In this document: positions 48,215-63,867 of the stretch, piece after piece
Layout of the letters: every line of letters begins with the position of its first letter
How positions within the stretch are numbered: position 1 is the first letter of the stretch
NCBI RefSeq assembly: GCF_016722895.1
Contig: NZ_JAEQNA010000007.1
Coordinates: 186,001-250,000 of the forward strand
DNA: 64,000 bases
DNA from: Ramlibacter aurantiacus
Lineage (GTDB): Bacteria > Pseudomonadota > Gammaproteobacteria > Burkholderiales > Burkholderiaceae_C
Direction of reading: 5' to 3'
Program-made: the position numbers and the translations under genes
The notes under the pieces: generated by a model
Seen by the model: the letters and a program-made list of their open reading frames with translations, nothing else
Database searches by the model: none
What the model was told of the DNA's origin: nothing

Positions 48215-49530
48215 GGCTTGAGCCTCATTTCGGCGGCACGGGCGTGGGCCTGCAGGCCCTCGCCATGGGCGAGCACCGAGGCGATGCGCCCCAGCACCTG
48301 CGCACCCTGCTCGCTCACTTCGATCAGGCTGCTGCGTTTCTGGAAGTCGTACACGCCCAGCGGGCTGGAAAAGCGCGCCGTGCGGCTGGTGGGCAGCACG
48401 TGGTTGGGGCCGGCGCAGTAATCACCCAGCGATTCGCTGGTGAAGGCGCCCAGGAAAATCGCGCCGGCATGGCGCAGCAAGGGTTCCCAGCGCTGCGGCT
48501 CGGCGCTGGCGATCTCCAGGTGCTCGGGTGCGATGCGGTTGCTGATCTCGCAGGCCTCTTCCATGCTGCGCGTGTGGATCAGCGCGCCCCGCCCGCTCAG
48601 CGAGCGGGCGATGATGCCGGCGCGCGGCATCTGGGGCAGCAGGCGATCGATCTCGGCCTGCACCCGCTCGATATAGGTCGCGTCGGGGCTCAGCAGGATG
48701 CTCTGCGCCAGCTCGTCGTGCTCGGCCTGCGAGAACAGGTCCATGGCCACCCAATCGGCCGGCGTGCTGCCGTCGGCCAGCACCAGGATTTCGCTGGGCC
48801 CGGCGATCATGTCGATGCCCACCTGGCCGAACACGCGCCGCTTGGCGCTGGCCACATAGGCGTTGCCGGGACCGGTGATCTTGTCCACGCGCGGCACGGT
48901 GGCGGTGCCGTAGGCGAGCGCGGCCACCGCCTGCGCGCCGCCGACGCAGAAGGCACGCGTGACGCCACCCAGCCAGGCAGCCGCCAGCACCAGGGCGTTC
49001 TTCTCGCCGCGCGGCGTGGGCACGACCATCACGATGTCCTCGACCCCGGCCACCCGTGCCGGCAGCGCGTTCATCAGCACCGACGAGGGGTAAGCGGCCT
49101 TGCCGCCCGGCACGTAGATGCCCACGCGGTCCAGGGGCGTCACCTTCTGCCCGAGCAGCGTGCCATCGGCGTCGCGGTAGCTCCAGCTTTCGCCGGCAGC
49201 CCTCTTCTGGGCCTCGTGGTAGGTCCGCACGCGGGCCGTGGCCTGCTCGAGCGCGTCGCGCTGCGGCGCGGGCAGGGAGTCGAAGGCCGCCTTGAGCTCG
49301 CCCTGGCTCAGTTCGAGCTCGGCCATCGAGGCGACCTGCAGCTGGTCGAAGCGCGCCGTGTACTCGAGCACGGCGGCGTCGCCTCGTGCGGCGACGTCGG
49401 CCAGGATGGACGCCACGCGCTGCTCGACCTCGGCGTCGGTGTCGGCCGACCAGTGCAGCCGCGCCTGGAAGGCCGACTCGAAATCGGGCTGGGCGGTGGA
49501 CAGGCGCAGGGGCTGGGCAGCTGGGGTCAT
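48211..49530 (-). CDS. hisD: Histidinol dehydrogenase
   Basis: Zinc-dependent NAD enzyme for the last two histidine steps, 439 residues. [15 protein letters not shown], the [12 protein letters not shown] loop, SEILVLADG and, further along, the His/Glu in [14 protein letters not shown] mark the family. The C-terminal EHLEIAS and [19 protein letters not shown] hold zinc and substrate ligands. It overlaps hisG and hisC by four bases on each side. Confidence 0.97.
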   Translation of the reverse strand: MTPAAQPLRLSTAQPDFESAFQARLHWSADTDAEVEQRVASILADVAARGDAAVLEYTARFDQLQVASMAELELSQGELKAAFDSLPAPQRDALEQATARVRTYHEAQKRAAGESWSYRDADGTLLGQKVTPLDRVGIYVPGGKAAYPSSVLMNALPARVAGVEDIVMVVPTPRGEKNALVLAAAWLGGVTRAFCVGGAQAVAALAYGTATVPRVDKITGPGNAYVASAKRRVFGQVGIDMIAGPSEILVLADGSTPADWVAMDLFSQAEHDELAQSILLSPDATYIERVQAEIDRLLPQMPRAGIIARSLSGRGALIHTRSMEEACEISNRIAPEHLEIASAEPQRWEPLLRHAGAIFLGAFTSESLGDYCAGPNHVLPTSRTARFSSPLGVYDFQKRSSLIEVSEQGAQVLGRIASVLAHGEGLQAHARAAEMRLKP

Positions 49531-50191
49531 GGGGCGCGGTTGCCGGAGCCGGTGGCGCCGGCGAAGGCATCGATCAGGCGCCGGATCGGCACCCGCTTGA
49601 GTTTGAGCGAAGCCTGGTTGACCACCAGGCGCGAGCTGATGTCCATGATGCGCTCGACCTCCACCAGCTGGTTGGCGCGCAGCGTGCTGCCGGTGGATAC
49701 CAGGTCGACGATCGCATCGGCCAGGCCGGTCAGCGGCGCCAGCTCCATGCTGCCGTACAGCTTGATCAGGTCCACGTGAACGCCCTTGGCGGCGAAGAAT
49801 TCGCGCGCGATGGACACGTACTTGGTGGCCACGCGCAGCCGCGAACCCTGGCGCACCGCGCTCGCGTAGTCGAAGTCCTGGCGCACGGCGACGCTGACAC
49901 GGCAGCGGGCGATGGCCAGGTCCAGCGGCTGGTACAGCCCCTGGCTGCCGTGCTCGATCAAGGTGTCCAGCCCGGTCACCCCCAGGTCGGCGCCGCCATA
50001 CTGCACGTAGGTGGGCACGTCGGTGGCGCGCACCAGCACCACCCGCACATCGGGCTGGCTGGTCGCCAGGATCAGCTTGCGCGAGGTTTCGGGGTCTTCG
50101 AGCACCTCGATGCCGGCGGCACGAAGCAGCGGCAGCGTCTCGTCGAAGATGCGGCCCTTGGACAGGGCGAGCGTGATGGCAGCGGTCGAAC

Positions 50192-50195
<4 letters not shown>
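49527..50195 (-). CDS. hisG: ATP phosphoribosyltransferase, short form
   Basis: First and regulated step of histidine synthesis. At 222 residues it is the short form, which lacks the C-terminal regulatory domain and needs HisZ (a HisRS-like partner) for activity and feedback. [32 protein letters not shown] and [16 protein letters not shown] are diagnostic; the PRPP-binding loop is within the last. hisZ is not in this window. The ATG at 50195 overlaps murA's stop by four bases; the long open frame to 51368 is antisense shadow of murA. Confidence 0.95.
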
Positions 50196-51454
<1,259 letters not shown>

Positions 51455-51479
51455 GGGATTCAGGGGTGTGCGGCTGGGA

Positions 51480-51722
51480 TCAGGACGCGGACCACTCGGC
51501 CGGCGTCAGTGTCTTCATCGACAAGGCATGCACCTCGTCGCTCTGGATTCTCGCACCCAGGGTGGCGTAGACCCGCTGGTGGCGCTGGATCGGGCGCTTG
51601 CCCTCGAACTCGCTCGAGACGATGACGGCCGACCAGTGGCGGCCGTCGCCTTCGACTTCGAGGTGTTCGCAGGCCAGGCCTGCGGCAATGATGGCTTTGA
51701 GTTCGTCTGCGGTCATGGGCAT
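51480..51722 (-). CDS. BolA-family protein (IbaG-type)
   Basis: An 80-residue protein of the BolA family. The conserved elements are the N-terminal [34 protein letters not shown] and the HQRVYATLG motif, followed by [16 protein letters not shown]. This family pairs with monothiol glutaredoxins to carry iron-sulfur clusters. In E. coli ibaG likewise lies directly before murA and after mlaB. Here an ABC-2 exporter pair separates it from mlaB. I chose the ATG at 51722 (MPMTADEL); an ATG at 51716 would remove two residues. Confidence 0.93.
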   Translation of the reverse strand: MPMTADELKAIIAAGLACEHLEVEGDGRHWSAVIVSSEFEGKRPIQRHQRVYATLGARIQSDEVHALSMKTLTPAEWSAS

Positions 51723-51744
51723 GGGGCGCCATGCGGCGCCGGCA

Positions 51745-52500
51745 TCAGTTGCGGATCTTGTAGCCGATGCGCAGCAGGTGCAGTGCGATCGCACTGACCA
51801 CCACCAGCGCGGTGGCCACGATGGACAGGCTGGTCCAGGGGGAGACATCGCTCACGCCGAAGAAGCCGTAGCGGAACCCGTCGATCATGTAGAAGAACGG
51901 GTTGAGATGGCTCACCTGCTGCCAGAAGCCGGGGAGCGAGTGGATGGAATAAAACACGCCCGACAGGAAGGTCATGGGCATGATCACGAAGTTCTGGAAT
52001 GCGGCCATCTGGTCGAACTTCTCGGCCCACAAGCCGGCGATCACGCCCAGCGCACCGAGCATCCAGGCCCCCATGAAGCCGAAGGCCAGGATCCACAGCG
52101 GTGATGCGAACTGCGGCCGCACGAACAAGGTGGTGACCAGCAGCACCCCGGTGCCCACCGCCAGCCCGCGCGCAACGGACGAACCCACGTAGGCCACGAA
52201 CCAGGCGCGGTGGGACAAGGGCGTGAGCAGCACGAACACCAGGCTGCCCATGATCTTGCTCTGGATCAGCGAAGACGAGCTGTTGGCGAACGCGTTCTGC
52301 AGCACGCTCATCATCACCAGGCCCGGCACCAGGAAGGCGGTGTAGGAGATGCGGTCGTAGACCTTCACATGGTCCTGCAGCACGTGCCCGAAGATCATCA
52401 GGTACAGCAGCGCGGTGAGCACCGGCGCGGCCACGGTCTGGAAGCTCACCTTCCAGAACCGCAGGACTTCCTTGTAGAAAAGCGTTTGCCAGCCGGTCAC
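51745..52500 (-). CDS. ABC-2 type transporter permease
   Basis: A 251-residue inner-membrane protein with about six helices. AAPVLTALLYLMIFGHVLQD, VPGLVMMSVLQNAFANSSSSLIQSK and FLSGVFYSIHSLPGFWQQVSHLNPFFYMIDGFRYG are typical of the DrrB/NodJ group of ABC-2 permeases. The start is a GTG overlapping the ATPase gene's stop (GTGA). Homologues such as YadH are encoded next to YadG-type ATPases; the substrate is unknown. It lies between the ATPase and the ibaG-type gene. Confidence 0.93.
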   Translation of the reverse strand: MTGWQTLFYKEVLRFWKVSFQTVAAPVLTALLYLMIFGHVLQDHVKVYDRISYTAFLVPGLVMMSVLQNAFANSSSSLIQSKIMGSLVFVLLTPLSHRAWFVAYVGSSVARGLAVGTGVLLVTTLFVRPQFASPLWILAFGFMGAWMLGALGVIAGLWAEKFDQMAAFQNFVIMPMTFLSGVFYSIHSLPGFWQQVSHLNPFFYMIDGFRYGFFGVSDVSPWTSLSIVATALVVVSAIALHLLRIGYKIRN

Positions 52501-53423
52501 GTCGCCACCAGGTCCTTCTTTTTTTCCGCCATCACGTCCAGGAACACGTCTTCCAGGTCGGCCTTGCGGATCTCCACGTCCTCCACCCGCAGCCCGGCCT
52601 GACGGATCGCCGCCAGGTAGGCCTCGATCTCGTGGGCGTCATGGGCGGGCAGTTGCACGATGCGGCCCGTGATGCGGGCCTTGGCCGCCAGCTCGGGCGG
52701 CAACTGGTGGCCTTCGGTCTTGAAGCGCAGCACGTTGCTGGAGGCCGCTTTCAGCAGCTCGGAAGTGCGCGCCAGGGCCACCACCTGCCCGGCCTTGAGC
52801 ATGGCGATGCGCCCGCACAGGGCTTCGGCCTCCTCGAGGTAGTGGGTGGTCAGCAGGACGGTGTGGCCCTGCCGATTCAGTCGCGCGATGAACTGCCACA
52901 GCGTCTGTCGCAATTCCACGTCGACCCCCGCGGTGGGCTCGTCCAGCACGATCACCGGCGGCTTGTGCACGAGGGCCTGGGCCACCAGCACCCGCCGCTT
53001 CATGCCGCCGGAGAGCTGGCGCATGTTGGCGGTGGCCTTGTCCGCCAGCCCCAGGCTCTGGAGCAGTTCGTCGATCCAGTCGTCGTTGTGGCGGATGCCG
53101 AAGTAGCCCGACTGGATGCGAAGGGCCTCGCGGACCGAGAAGAACGGATCGAACACCAGTTCCTGCGGCACGACGCCCAGCTGGCGGCGCGCCTGCGCGT
53201 AGTCGGACTGCACATCGTGGCCGCGAACGACCACGCGGCCGGCGCTGCCGCGCACCAGGCCCGCCAGGATGCTGATCAGGGTGGTCTTGCCTGCACCGTT
53301 GGGGCCCAGCAGGCCGAAGAACTCGCCCTCCTCGATGTCCAGGCTCACGTCCGACAGGGCACGGAATTCGCCGCGTGCGGTGGCATAGGTCTTGGTGACC
53401 GATTGGAAGGAGATCGCGGGCAT
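52497..53423 (-). CDS. ABC-2 exporter ATPase (YadG/CcmA-type)
   Basis: A 308-residue ATP-binding subunit. Walker A LLGPNGAGKTTLIS, signature LSGGMKRRVLVAQAL, Walker B VIVLDEPTAGVDVE and the switch His in TTHYLEEAEAL. A C-terminal extension of about 80 residues (LPAHDAHEIEAYLAAIRQ onward) is of DUF4162-like type. The ATG at 53423 is chosen; a TTG at 53429 would add two residues. It is coupled to the permease by a GTGA overlap. It sits between mlaB and the ibaG-type gene, so it may act on an envelope lipid or glycan, though this is inference. Confidence 0.92.
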   Translation of the reverse strand: MPAISFQSVTKTYATARGEFRALSDVSLDIEEGEFFGLLGPNGAGKTTLISILAGLVRGSAGRVVVRGHDVQSDYAQARRQLGVVPQELVFDPFFSVREALRIQSGYFGIRHNDDWIDELLQSLGLADKATANMRQLSGGMKRRVLVAQALVHKPPVIVLDEPTAGVDVELRQTLWQFIARLNRQGHTVLLTTHYLEEAEALCGRIAMLKAGQVVALARTSELLKAASSNVLRFKTEGHQLPPELAAKARITGRIVQLPAHDAHEIEAYLAAIRQAGLRVEDVEIRKADLEDVFLDVMAEKKKDLVAT

Positions 53424-53483
53424 AGGCAACCCGCGATTCTAGGCCGCGGGGCGCCAGGCCCTCGTGCGGCCGCGTCGGCGTCC

Positions 53484-53762
53484 CTACGCCTCCTGGGGCA
53501 GCAGCGGCTCGATGCCGTAGAGCGAGGCCAGCGCCCGCAGCCGCGGCGGCAGCTTGCGCACGCCGAAAGTCTTGCCCATGGCCAATGCGTCGCGGCGGCA
53601 CTCCAGCAGCACCGCCAGGGCCGACGAGTCGAAGCGATCGAGCGCCGAGGCGTCGGCGACGGCGTGCGATTCCGGCACGCGGCGCAAAGCCTGGGCAAGC
53701 ATGCGCGAGCAGGCGCCGGCCTGCTCGTGGGTCACGACCGCGGGCAGCAGCAAGATGGTCAC
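53484..53762 (-). CDS. mlaB: STAS-domain protein MlaB
   Basis: Small cytoplasmic partner of the MlaFEDB phospholipid transporter, about 92 residues from the GTG at 53762. The STAS pattern is visible: ADASALDRFDSSALAVLLECRRDA has the central Ser of the fold (FDSSAL), and the helix that contacts MlaF follows. MlaC ends 13 bases upstream. The longer frame from 53828 overlaps mlaC and adds residues without similarity. The order mlaC-mlaB followed by the ibaG region matches E. coli, apart from the inserted ABC-2 pair. Confidence 0.85.
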   Translation of the reverse strand: MTILLLPAVVTHEQAGACSRMLAQALRRVPESHAVADASALDRFDSSALAVLLECRRDALAMGKTFGVRKLPPRLRALASLYGIEPLLPQEA

Positions 53763-53775
53763 CGGCGCGCGTCCG

Positions 53776-54423
53776 TCAACTGCGACGAGCCGCGTTGTTG
53801 GCCCGGTTGCGTTCGGTGAGCGTCGCAATCAAGCCGTCGATGCCGCGGGCATTGATCTCCTGCGCGAACTGGCTGCGGTAGGTCTCGACCAGCCAGACGC
53901 CCAGCACGTTCAGGTTGTAGATCTTCCAGCCGGCCCCGTCGCCGGGGGTGCGCTCGAGCCGGTAGTCGAGCTGGATGGGTTCGCCCCGCCCGCGGATCTC
54001 GGTGCGCACCACGACTTCCTTGTCCTCGGGCGAGAAGCGGGCGGGCCGCACCGACACGGTTTCGTCGCCGATCTGGGCCAGCGCGCCCGAATAGGTGCGC
54101 ACCAGCAGGCTCTTGAACTCCTCCAGCAGCCGCTTCTGCTGCTCGGGGGTCGCCTGCCGCCAGGCGGGGCCCACCGTGGCCGCGGTCATGCGGCGGAAGT
54201 TCACGTTGGGCATGATCTTGTTGTCCACCACCGTCATGATGCGGTTGATGTCCCCCGCCCGCAGGGCCGGATCGGAGCGGATCTGCGTCAGCACCTCGTC
54301 GGACAGGCGCTTGATGAGCGCATCCGGTGCCTCGTCGGCGGCCCAGGCGGAAGGCAGGTAGGCGATCGACGACAGGCCGAACGCGGCGCCACCGGCCGCC
54401 AAACTGAATACACGTCTCTTCAT
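53776..54423 (-). CDS. mlaC: Periplasmic phospholipid-binding protein MlaC
   Basis: Shuttles phospholipids between the outer-membrane MlaA-porin complex and the inner-membrane MlaFEDB. The protein has 215 residues with a signal peptide (MKRRVFSLAAGGAAFGLSSIAYLPSAWA). The Ttg2D/MlaC pattern is seen in KIMPNVNFRRMTAATVGPAW, then FKSLLVRTYSGALAQIGDETV and YNLNVLGVWLVETYRSQFAQEI. The ATG at 54423 is chosen because it begins the signal peptide; the frame reaches 54552. mlaA is 100 bases upstream. Confidence 0.93.
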   Translation of the reverse strand: MKRRVFSLAAGGAAFGLSSIAYLPSAWAADEAPDALIKRLSDEVLTQIRSDPALRAGDINRIMTVVDNKIMPNVNFRRMTAATVGPAWRQATPEQQKRLLEEFKSLLVRTYSGALAQIGDETVSVRPARFSPEDKEVVVRTEIRGRGEPIQLDYRLERTPGDGAGWKIYNLNVLGVWLVETYRSQFAQEINARGIDGLIATLTERNRANNAARRS

Positions 54424-54523
54424 GTCTTGATCTTTCGAATGAATGGCCGGGCCATGCGGCCCCTGCGGGTTCGAGGGTTCGCGCGGCGGGGCGGTTCCGG
54501 CCGTTTCACACGCTTGCTTTCGC

Positions 54524-55267
54524 TCAGCGGCCTTCTTCCGGCGGGATGTCACCGTCGCTCTCGTCCTCCTGGGCCCTGCGGCCGCGGTAGATCTGCGACT
54601 CGCGCCGCTGCAGGTAGGCGTCCCGGGTGAAGCTGTATTTGTCCAGGGCCGCCTGGTCCAGCACCGAACTGGCGCGCAACAGGTTGGAGCGGGCGTCGAT
54701 CACGCGCAGCACGGCGAAGGCCGTTTCGGCACTGGCCGGATCGATGGCGCTCAGCGGATCGAGCATGTAGTCGACCGGCATGCCCACCGTGTCCCGCACC
54801 GTCGACGGGCCTAGCAGCGGCAGCACCATGTAGGGGCCGGTCGGCACGCCCCAGCGCCCCAGGGTCTTGCCGAAGTCCTCGCGATGCCGCTCGATCCCCA
54901 ACTCGGTGGCGATGTCGAGCAGTCCGCCCAGCCCGAAGACGGTGTTCACGCTGACCCGCATCCAGCTCTCGGCCGCATTCACCAGCCGCAGCTGGAACAC
55001 GTTGTTGGCCGTGGACCAGACGTCGTTGAAGTTGTTGAAGAAGTTGTTGACCCCGGTCCGGGCCAGCGGCGGCACGGCCTGCCGGTAGGCGATCGCGGCC
55101 GGCTGGAGCACGACCGAATCGACCCGCTCGTTGAACGTCGCCACCTTGCGGTTCCACGACTCGTAGGGGTCCACCGGATTGGGCCCGGTGGCGCAGGCCC
55201 CCAGCATCACCAGGGGCAGGAGAAGAAGCCAGCGTGACAGCAGCTGGCCGAGGGTCGAGAACATCAT
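54524..55267 (-). CDS. mlaA: Outer-membrane lipoprotein MlaA (VacJ)
   Basis: Removes misplaced phospholipids from the outer leaflet of the outer membrane. The protein has 247 residues. The lipobox is LVMLGACATGPNP. DPYESWNRKVATFNERVD, VPPLARTGVNNFFNNFNDVW and GRWGVPTGPYMVLPLLGPSTVRD are VacJ hallmarks. The ATG at 55267 overlaps the mlaD stop; the second ATG at 55264 is an equal choice. In E. coli vacJ is unlinked to the mla operon; here it is inside it, between mlaD and mlaC. Confidence 0.95.
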   Translation of the reverse strand: MMFSTLGQLLSRWLLLLPLVMLGACATGPNPVDPYESWNRKVATFNERVDSVVLQPAAIAYRQAVPPLARTGVNNFFNNFNDVWSTANNVFQLRLVNAAESWMRVSVNTVFGLGGLLDIATELGIERHREDFGKTLGRWGVPTGPYMVLPLLGPSTVRDTVGMPVDYMLDPLSAIDPASAETAFAVLRVIDARSNLLRASSVLDQAALDKYSFTRDAYLQRRESQIYRGRRAQEDESDGDIPPEEGR

Positions 55268-55764
55268 CGACGCGGCGCGGTAGCGGGTGCCGAGGGCGGC
55301 GCAGGCGCAGGCTCGGCAGCCCTGTTGTAGAGGAATTGGCCGATCAGGTTCTCCAGGACGACGGCCGACTGGGTGTTGGTGATGGTATCTCCGGCCGCGA
55401 GCATCTGCTCCTCGGCGCCCGCTTCGATCCCCAGGTACTGCTCGCCCAGCAGGCCGCTGGTGAGGATCTTCATGGAGCTGTCGCGCGGAAACTGGTAGCG
55501 CTTCTCCAGCTCGAGGTTCACCCGTGCGCGGTAGGTCTTGTCGTCGAAGCTGATCGATTCGACGCGCCCGACCACCACGCCCGAGCTGCGGACCGCGGCG
55601 CCGGGCTTGAGCCCGCCGATGTTGTCGAACCGCGCCGACACCTGGTAGGTCGGCTGGAAGCTCAGGCTCAACAGGTTGGCCGACTGCAGGGCCAGGAACA
55701 GGATGGCGAGCGCGCCCAGCAGCACGAACAGGCCCACCCACACGTCATTCTTCGATCGATCCAT
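55264..55764 (-). CDS. mlaD: MCE-domain protein MlaD
   Basis: Periplasmic hexameric lipid channel of the MlaFEDB complex, held by one N-terminal helix. The protein has 166 residues: WVGLFVLLGALAILFLAL is the anchor, and FDNIGGLKPGAAVRSSGVVVGRV is the MCE signature. The closing SSMKILTSGLLGEQYLGIE is also conserved. A Pro/Ala-rich tail (PAPAPPSAPATAPRR) ends the protein. The gene is 57 bases downstream of mlaE. Confidence 0.95.
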   Translation of the reverse strand: MDRSKNDVWVGLFVLLGALAILFLALQSANLLSLSFQPTYQVSARFDNIGGLKPGAAVRSSGVVVGRVESISFDDKTYRARVNLELEKRYQFPRDSSMKILTSGLLGEQYLGIEAGAEEQMLAAGDTITNTQSAVVLENLIGQFLYNRAAEPAPAPPSAPATAPRR

Positions 55765-55821
55765 TCCAATCCTTCCGATTCAGCACGACACCCGCGCGCG
55801 GGTCACACGTGCTGCCGAGCT

Positions 55822-56607
55822 TCATATGCTGAACATCATGGCCGTGAGGAGGAAGTCCAGCCCCAGCACCGACAGCGAGGCGACCACCACCGTGCGGGTC
55901 GTCGCGCGCGACACGCCTTCGGGCGTGGGGTGCGCCTCGAACCCCTGCAGCAGCGCGACGAAGGTCACGGTGAAGCCGAACACGATGCTCTTGATGACCC
56001 CGTTGCCCACGTCGCGCCAGACGTCCACGCCGCCTTGCATCTGGCTCCAGAACGAGCCGGGATCGACACCGATCATCAGCACGCCCACGACCCAGCCGCC
56101 GATGATGCCGACCGCGCTGAAGATCGCGGCGAGCAAGGGCATGGTGATCACGCCGGCCCAGAAGCGGGGGGCCAGGATGCGACGCACCGGGTCGACCGCC
56201 ATCATCTCCATCGCCGAGAGCTGTTCGCCGGCCTTCATGAGGCCGATCTCCGCAGTGAGCGAGGTCCCGGCGCGGCCCGCGAACAGCAGCGCCGTGACCA
56301 CCGGGCCGAGTTCGCGCACCAGGCTCAGCGCGACCAGCAAGCCCAGCGCCTCGGATGAGCCGTAGCGCTGCAGCGTGTAGTAGCCCTGCAGGCCCAGCAC
56401 GAACCCGACGAACAGGCCCGACACGGCAATGATGGCCAACGAATAGTTGCCCAGGAAATGCACCTGGTCGCGCACCAGGCCGAAGCGACGCAGGCTGGGG
56501 CCGGTGAGGGACAGCAGCCGCAGGAACAGACGCAGGCCGCGACCCAGGTCGGCCAGCTTGCGACGGGTGACGAAGCCCAGCTGGGCGAGGCCGGCGACGG
56601 GCTTCAT
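55822..56607 (-). CDS. mlaE: Lipid-asymmetry ABC permease MlaE
   Basis: Inner-membrane permease of the MlaFEDB phospholipid transporter, 261 residues with five to six helices. [24 protein letters not shown] sequence (here [21 protein letters not shown]) opens the domain. The coupling motif with [27 protein letters not shown] is the strongest family mark. [17 protein letters not shown] follows. The start overlaps the mlaF stop by four bases (ATGA). Confidence 0.95.
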   Translation of the reverse strand: MKPVAGLAQLGFVTRRKLADLGRGLRLFLRLLSLTGPSLRRFGLVRDQVHFLGNYSLAIIAVSGLFVGFVLGLQGYYTLQRYGSSEALGLLVALSLVRELGPVVTALLFAGRAGTSLTAEIGLMKAGEQLSAMEMMAVDPVRRILAPRFWAGVITMPLLAAIFSAVGIIGGWVVGVLMIGVDPGSFWSQMQGGVDVWRDVGNGVIKSIVFGFTVTFVALLQGFEAHPTPEGVSRATTRTVVVASLSVLGLDFLLTAMMFSI

Positions 56608-57422
56608 GGGCCGAGTCCCGCGCCGAAATCCTGGTCCACCGTAGGACCGGGGTAGTGGAAATGCACCGGCCCCTCGGGCTCGGCGTGGACGAACTGCCGC
56701 ACCAGCGGGTCGGTGGAGGCGCGAACCTCGTCCGGCGTGCCCTGGGCCGCGACCCGTCCGTTGGCCAGGATGATCACCTGGTCGGCAATGCGAAAGGTCT
56801 CGTCCAGGTCGTGCGACACCACGATGCTGGTGATGCCGAGCGTGTCGTTCAGTTGGCGGATCAGCTGGGCGGAGGTGCCCAGCGAGATCGGGTCCAGGCC
56901 AGCGAAGGGCTCGTCGTACATGATGAGCTCAGGGTCGAGCGCGATGGCCCGCGCCAATGCGACCCGCCGCGCCATGCCGCCGGACACCTGGCTCGGCATC
57001 AGGTCGCGGGCACCGCGCAAGCCCACCGCGTTCAGCTTCATCAGCACGATGTCGCGGATCAGGGGCTCGGGCAGCCGCGTGTGCTCGCGCAGCGGAAAGG
57101 CCACGTTGTCGAAGACCGAAAGGTCGGTGAAGAGGGCGCCGAACTGGAACAGCATGCCCATGCGCCGGCGCACCGCGAACAGGCCCGCGGCATCGAGGCG
57201 ACCCACATCCTGGCCGTCGAAGAGCAACTCGCCCGATTGCGCACGCACCTGACCACCGATCAGCCTGAGCACCGTGGTCTTGCCGCCACCCGAGGCGCCC
57301 ATCAGGGCCGTCACCTGGCCGCGCGGGACGGTGAAGCTCACCCCGTCGAGGATGGGCCGCTCACCGTAGCCGAAGCGCAGGTCGCGGCATTCAACGAGTG
57401 GGGAGGGGTAGGGATCGGGCAT
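56604..57422 (-). CDS. mlaF: Lipid-asymmetry ABC ATPase MlaF
   Basis: Drives MlaFEDB. The protein has about 272 residues. Walker [14 protein letters not shown], signature [16 protein letters not shown], Walker [16 protein letters not shown] and the switch His in VSHDLDET are complete. The C-terminal tail ends in [19 protein letters not shown], beyond the domain that binds MlaB. I chose the ATG at 57422 ([14 protein letters not shown]); a TTG at 57449 is in frame but lies in a perfect hairpin. It is the first gene of the long leftward block. Confidence 0.94.
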   Translation of the reverse strand: MPDPYPSPLVECRDLRFGYGERPILDGVSFTVPRGQVTALMGASGGGKTTVLRLIGGQVRAQSGELLFDGQDVGRLDAAGLFAVRRRMGMLFQFGALFTDLSVFDNVAFPLREHTRLPEPLIRDIVLMKLNAVGLRGARDLMPSQVSGGMARRVALARAIALDPELIMYDEPFAGLDPISLGTSAQLIRQLNDTLGITSIVVSHDLDETFRIADQVIILANGRVAAQGTPDEVRASTDPLVRQFVHAEPEGPVHFHYPGPTVDQDFGAGLGP

Positions 57423-57438
57423 GGGGGGTGCGGCCGGC

Positions 57439-57457
57439 GGCCGGGTCAAGCCCGGCC
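57439..57457 (-). terminator. Perfect GC hairpin between gltD and mlaF
   Basis: GGCCGGG (57439-57445) pairs with CCCGGCC (57451-57457) around a five-base loop, in the 88-base gap between gltD and mlaF (same strand). It could end the gltBD transcript, but no T-run follows. It also argues against translation starting at the TTG within it. Confidence 0.4.
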
Positions 57458-57510
57458 ATGGGTGCCCGCGATGATACCGGGCGTGCTGTCGCCCCTTGGC
57501 CGGCGGCGGG

Positions 57511-58977
57511 TTAGCGTGGCAACTCGCTGCGCCCCATCAGGAACTCGTCGACCGCGCGCGCCGCCTGCCGGCCTTCGCGGATGGCCCAGACCACCAGGCT
57601 CTGGCCGCGGCGCATGTCGCCCGCCGCGAACACCTTGGGCACGTTGGTGGCATAGCCGCCGGTTTCTTCGGTGGTGGCGCGGGCATTGCCGCGCGGGTCC
57701 TTGTCGACGCCGAAGCCTTCGAGGATGGTGGACACCGGGCTCACGAAGCCCATGGCCAGCAGCACCAGGTCGGCCTTGAGGACCTGCTCGGTCCCGGGCA
57801 CCTCGACCATCTTGCCGTCCTTCCACTCGACTCGAACCGTCTTCAGACCGGTGACCTTGCCCTTCTCGCCGATGAACTCCTTGGTGGCGATCGCGAACTC
57901 GCGCTCGCAGCCTTCCTCGTGGCTGGAGCTGGTGCGCAGCTTGTAGGGCCAGTAGGGCCAGGTCAGCGGCTTGTTCTCGTGCTCGGGTGGTTGCGGCATC
58001 AGTTCGAACTGCACCACGCTGGCGGCGCCGTGCCGGTTGCTGGTGCCCACGCAGTCACTGCCGGTGTCACCGCCGCCGATCACGATGACGTGCTTGCCGT
58101 CCGCCCGCAGTTGGCCCTTGACCTTGTCGCCCGCGTTCACCTTGTTCTGCTGCGGCAGGAACTCCATGGCGAAGTGGATGCCGTCCAGGTCGCGGCCGGG
58201 CACCGGCAGGTCCCGCGACTGCTCGGCACCGCCGGCCAGCACCACGGCGTCGAAATCCTTCTGCAGCTGCTCGGGACTGATGACCTCCTTGGCCCAGCTG
58301 GTCACCTTGGAGCCCTCGGGCAGCTTGCCGATCAACACGCCGGTGCGCATGGTGACGCCCTCGGCCTTCATCTGCTCCACCCGCCGATCGATGTGGTGCT
58401 TCTCCATCTTGAAGTCGGGGATGCCATAGCGCAGCAGCCCGCCGATGCGGTCGTTCTTCTCGAACAGCGTCACCTCATGGCCGGCGCGCGCCAGCTGCTG
58501 GGCGGCGGCCATGCCGGCCGGCCCCGAGCCGACCACGGCCACCTTCTTGCCCGTGCGCACCTCGGGCACGCGCGGCGTGACCCAGCCGTTCTGCCAGGCG
58601 CGGTCGATGATCGCGTGCTCGATCGACTTGATGCCCACGGCGTCGCTGTTGAAGTTGAGGGTGCAGGCCGCCTCGCAGGGCGCGGGGCAGATGCGCCCCG
58701 TGAACTCGGGAAAGTTGTTGGTCGAATCCAGCACCAGCCAGGCGCCCTGCCAGTCCTGGTGGTACACGAGGTCGTTGAAGTCCGGAATGATGTTGTTGAC
58801 CGGGCAGCCGCTGTTGCAGAACGGAATGCCGCAATCCATGCAGCGCGCGCCCTGCACCTGGGCCTGCTTGTCGCTCAGGCCGATGACGAATTCCTTGTAG
58901 TGCTTGATGCGCTCGGGAACGGGCTTGTAGCCCTCCTCGATGCGCTCGTATTCCATGAAGCCGGTGACTTTTCCCAT
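57511..58977 (-). CDS. gltD: Glutamate synthase (NADPH) small subunit
   Basis: FAD- and NADPH-binding subunit that passes electrons to GltB, 488 residues. The N-terminal iron-sulfur ligand sets are [14 protein letters not shown] and CPAPCEAAC. The FAD site is [21 protein letters not shown]; the NADPH site is [21 protein letters not shown]. The ATG at 58977 has GGAG eight bases upstream. The frame to 60501 is antisense-type extension into gltB's coding region and is not used. gltB lies 32 bases upstream on the same strand. Confidence 0.97.
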   Translation of the reverse strand: MGKVTGFMEYERIEEGYKPVPERIKHYKEFVIGLSDKQAQVQGARCMDCGIPFCNSGCPVNNIIPDFNDLVYHQDWQGAWLVLDSTNNFPEFTGRICPAPCEAACTLNFNSDAVGIKSIEHAIIDRAWQNGWVTPRVPEVRTGKKVAVVGSGPAGMAAAQQLARAGHEVTLFEKNDRIGGLLRYGIPDFKMEKHHIDRRVEQMKAEGVTMRTGVLIGKLPEGSKVTSWAKEVISPEQLQKDFDAVVLAGGAEQSRDLPVPGRDLDGIHFAMEFLPQQNKVNAGDKVKGQLRADGKHVIVIGGGDTGSDCVGTSNRHGAASVVQFELMPQPPEHENKPLTWPYWPYKLRTSSSHEEGCEREFAIATKEFIGEKGKVTGLKTVRVEWKDGKMVEVPGTEQVLKADLVLLAMGFVSPVSTILEGFGVDKDPRGNARATTEETGGYATNVPKVFAAGDMRRGQSLVVWAIREGRQAARAVDEFLMGRSELPR

Positions 58978-59009
58978 GTGCTTGCTCCGTATCTCGGGGT
59001 TCCCGCGCT

Positions 59010-63737
<4,728 letters not shown>

Positions 63738-63809
63738 GGGAATTCCTTCGACTTTTCGCGAGAGCCGGAAGGATAGTGCGTCGCAGCACGCCGTCAACCA
63801 AAAAGAATC

Positions 63810-63867
63810 GGGGTCAGATACTTGTTAAATGACGCACCAAAAGAGGTCAGATAAAAACAGGGACAGA
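63810..63867. repeat. REP-like sequence next to the transposase end
   Basis: Two copies of a GGTCAGATA core (GGGGTCAGATACTTG at 63810 and GAGGTCAGATAAAAA at 63843), followed by GGGACAGATCAATC. They lie just outside the 3' end of a REP-associated-type transposase gene. Such GTCAGAT/GACAGA-rich flanks commonly border that transposase family. No strong palindrome is visible within these 58 bases. The 130 bases between gltB's start and the transposase hold nothing else I can assign. Confidence 0.5.
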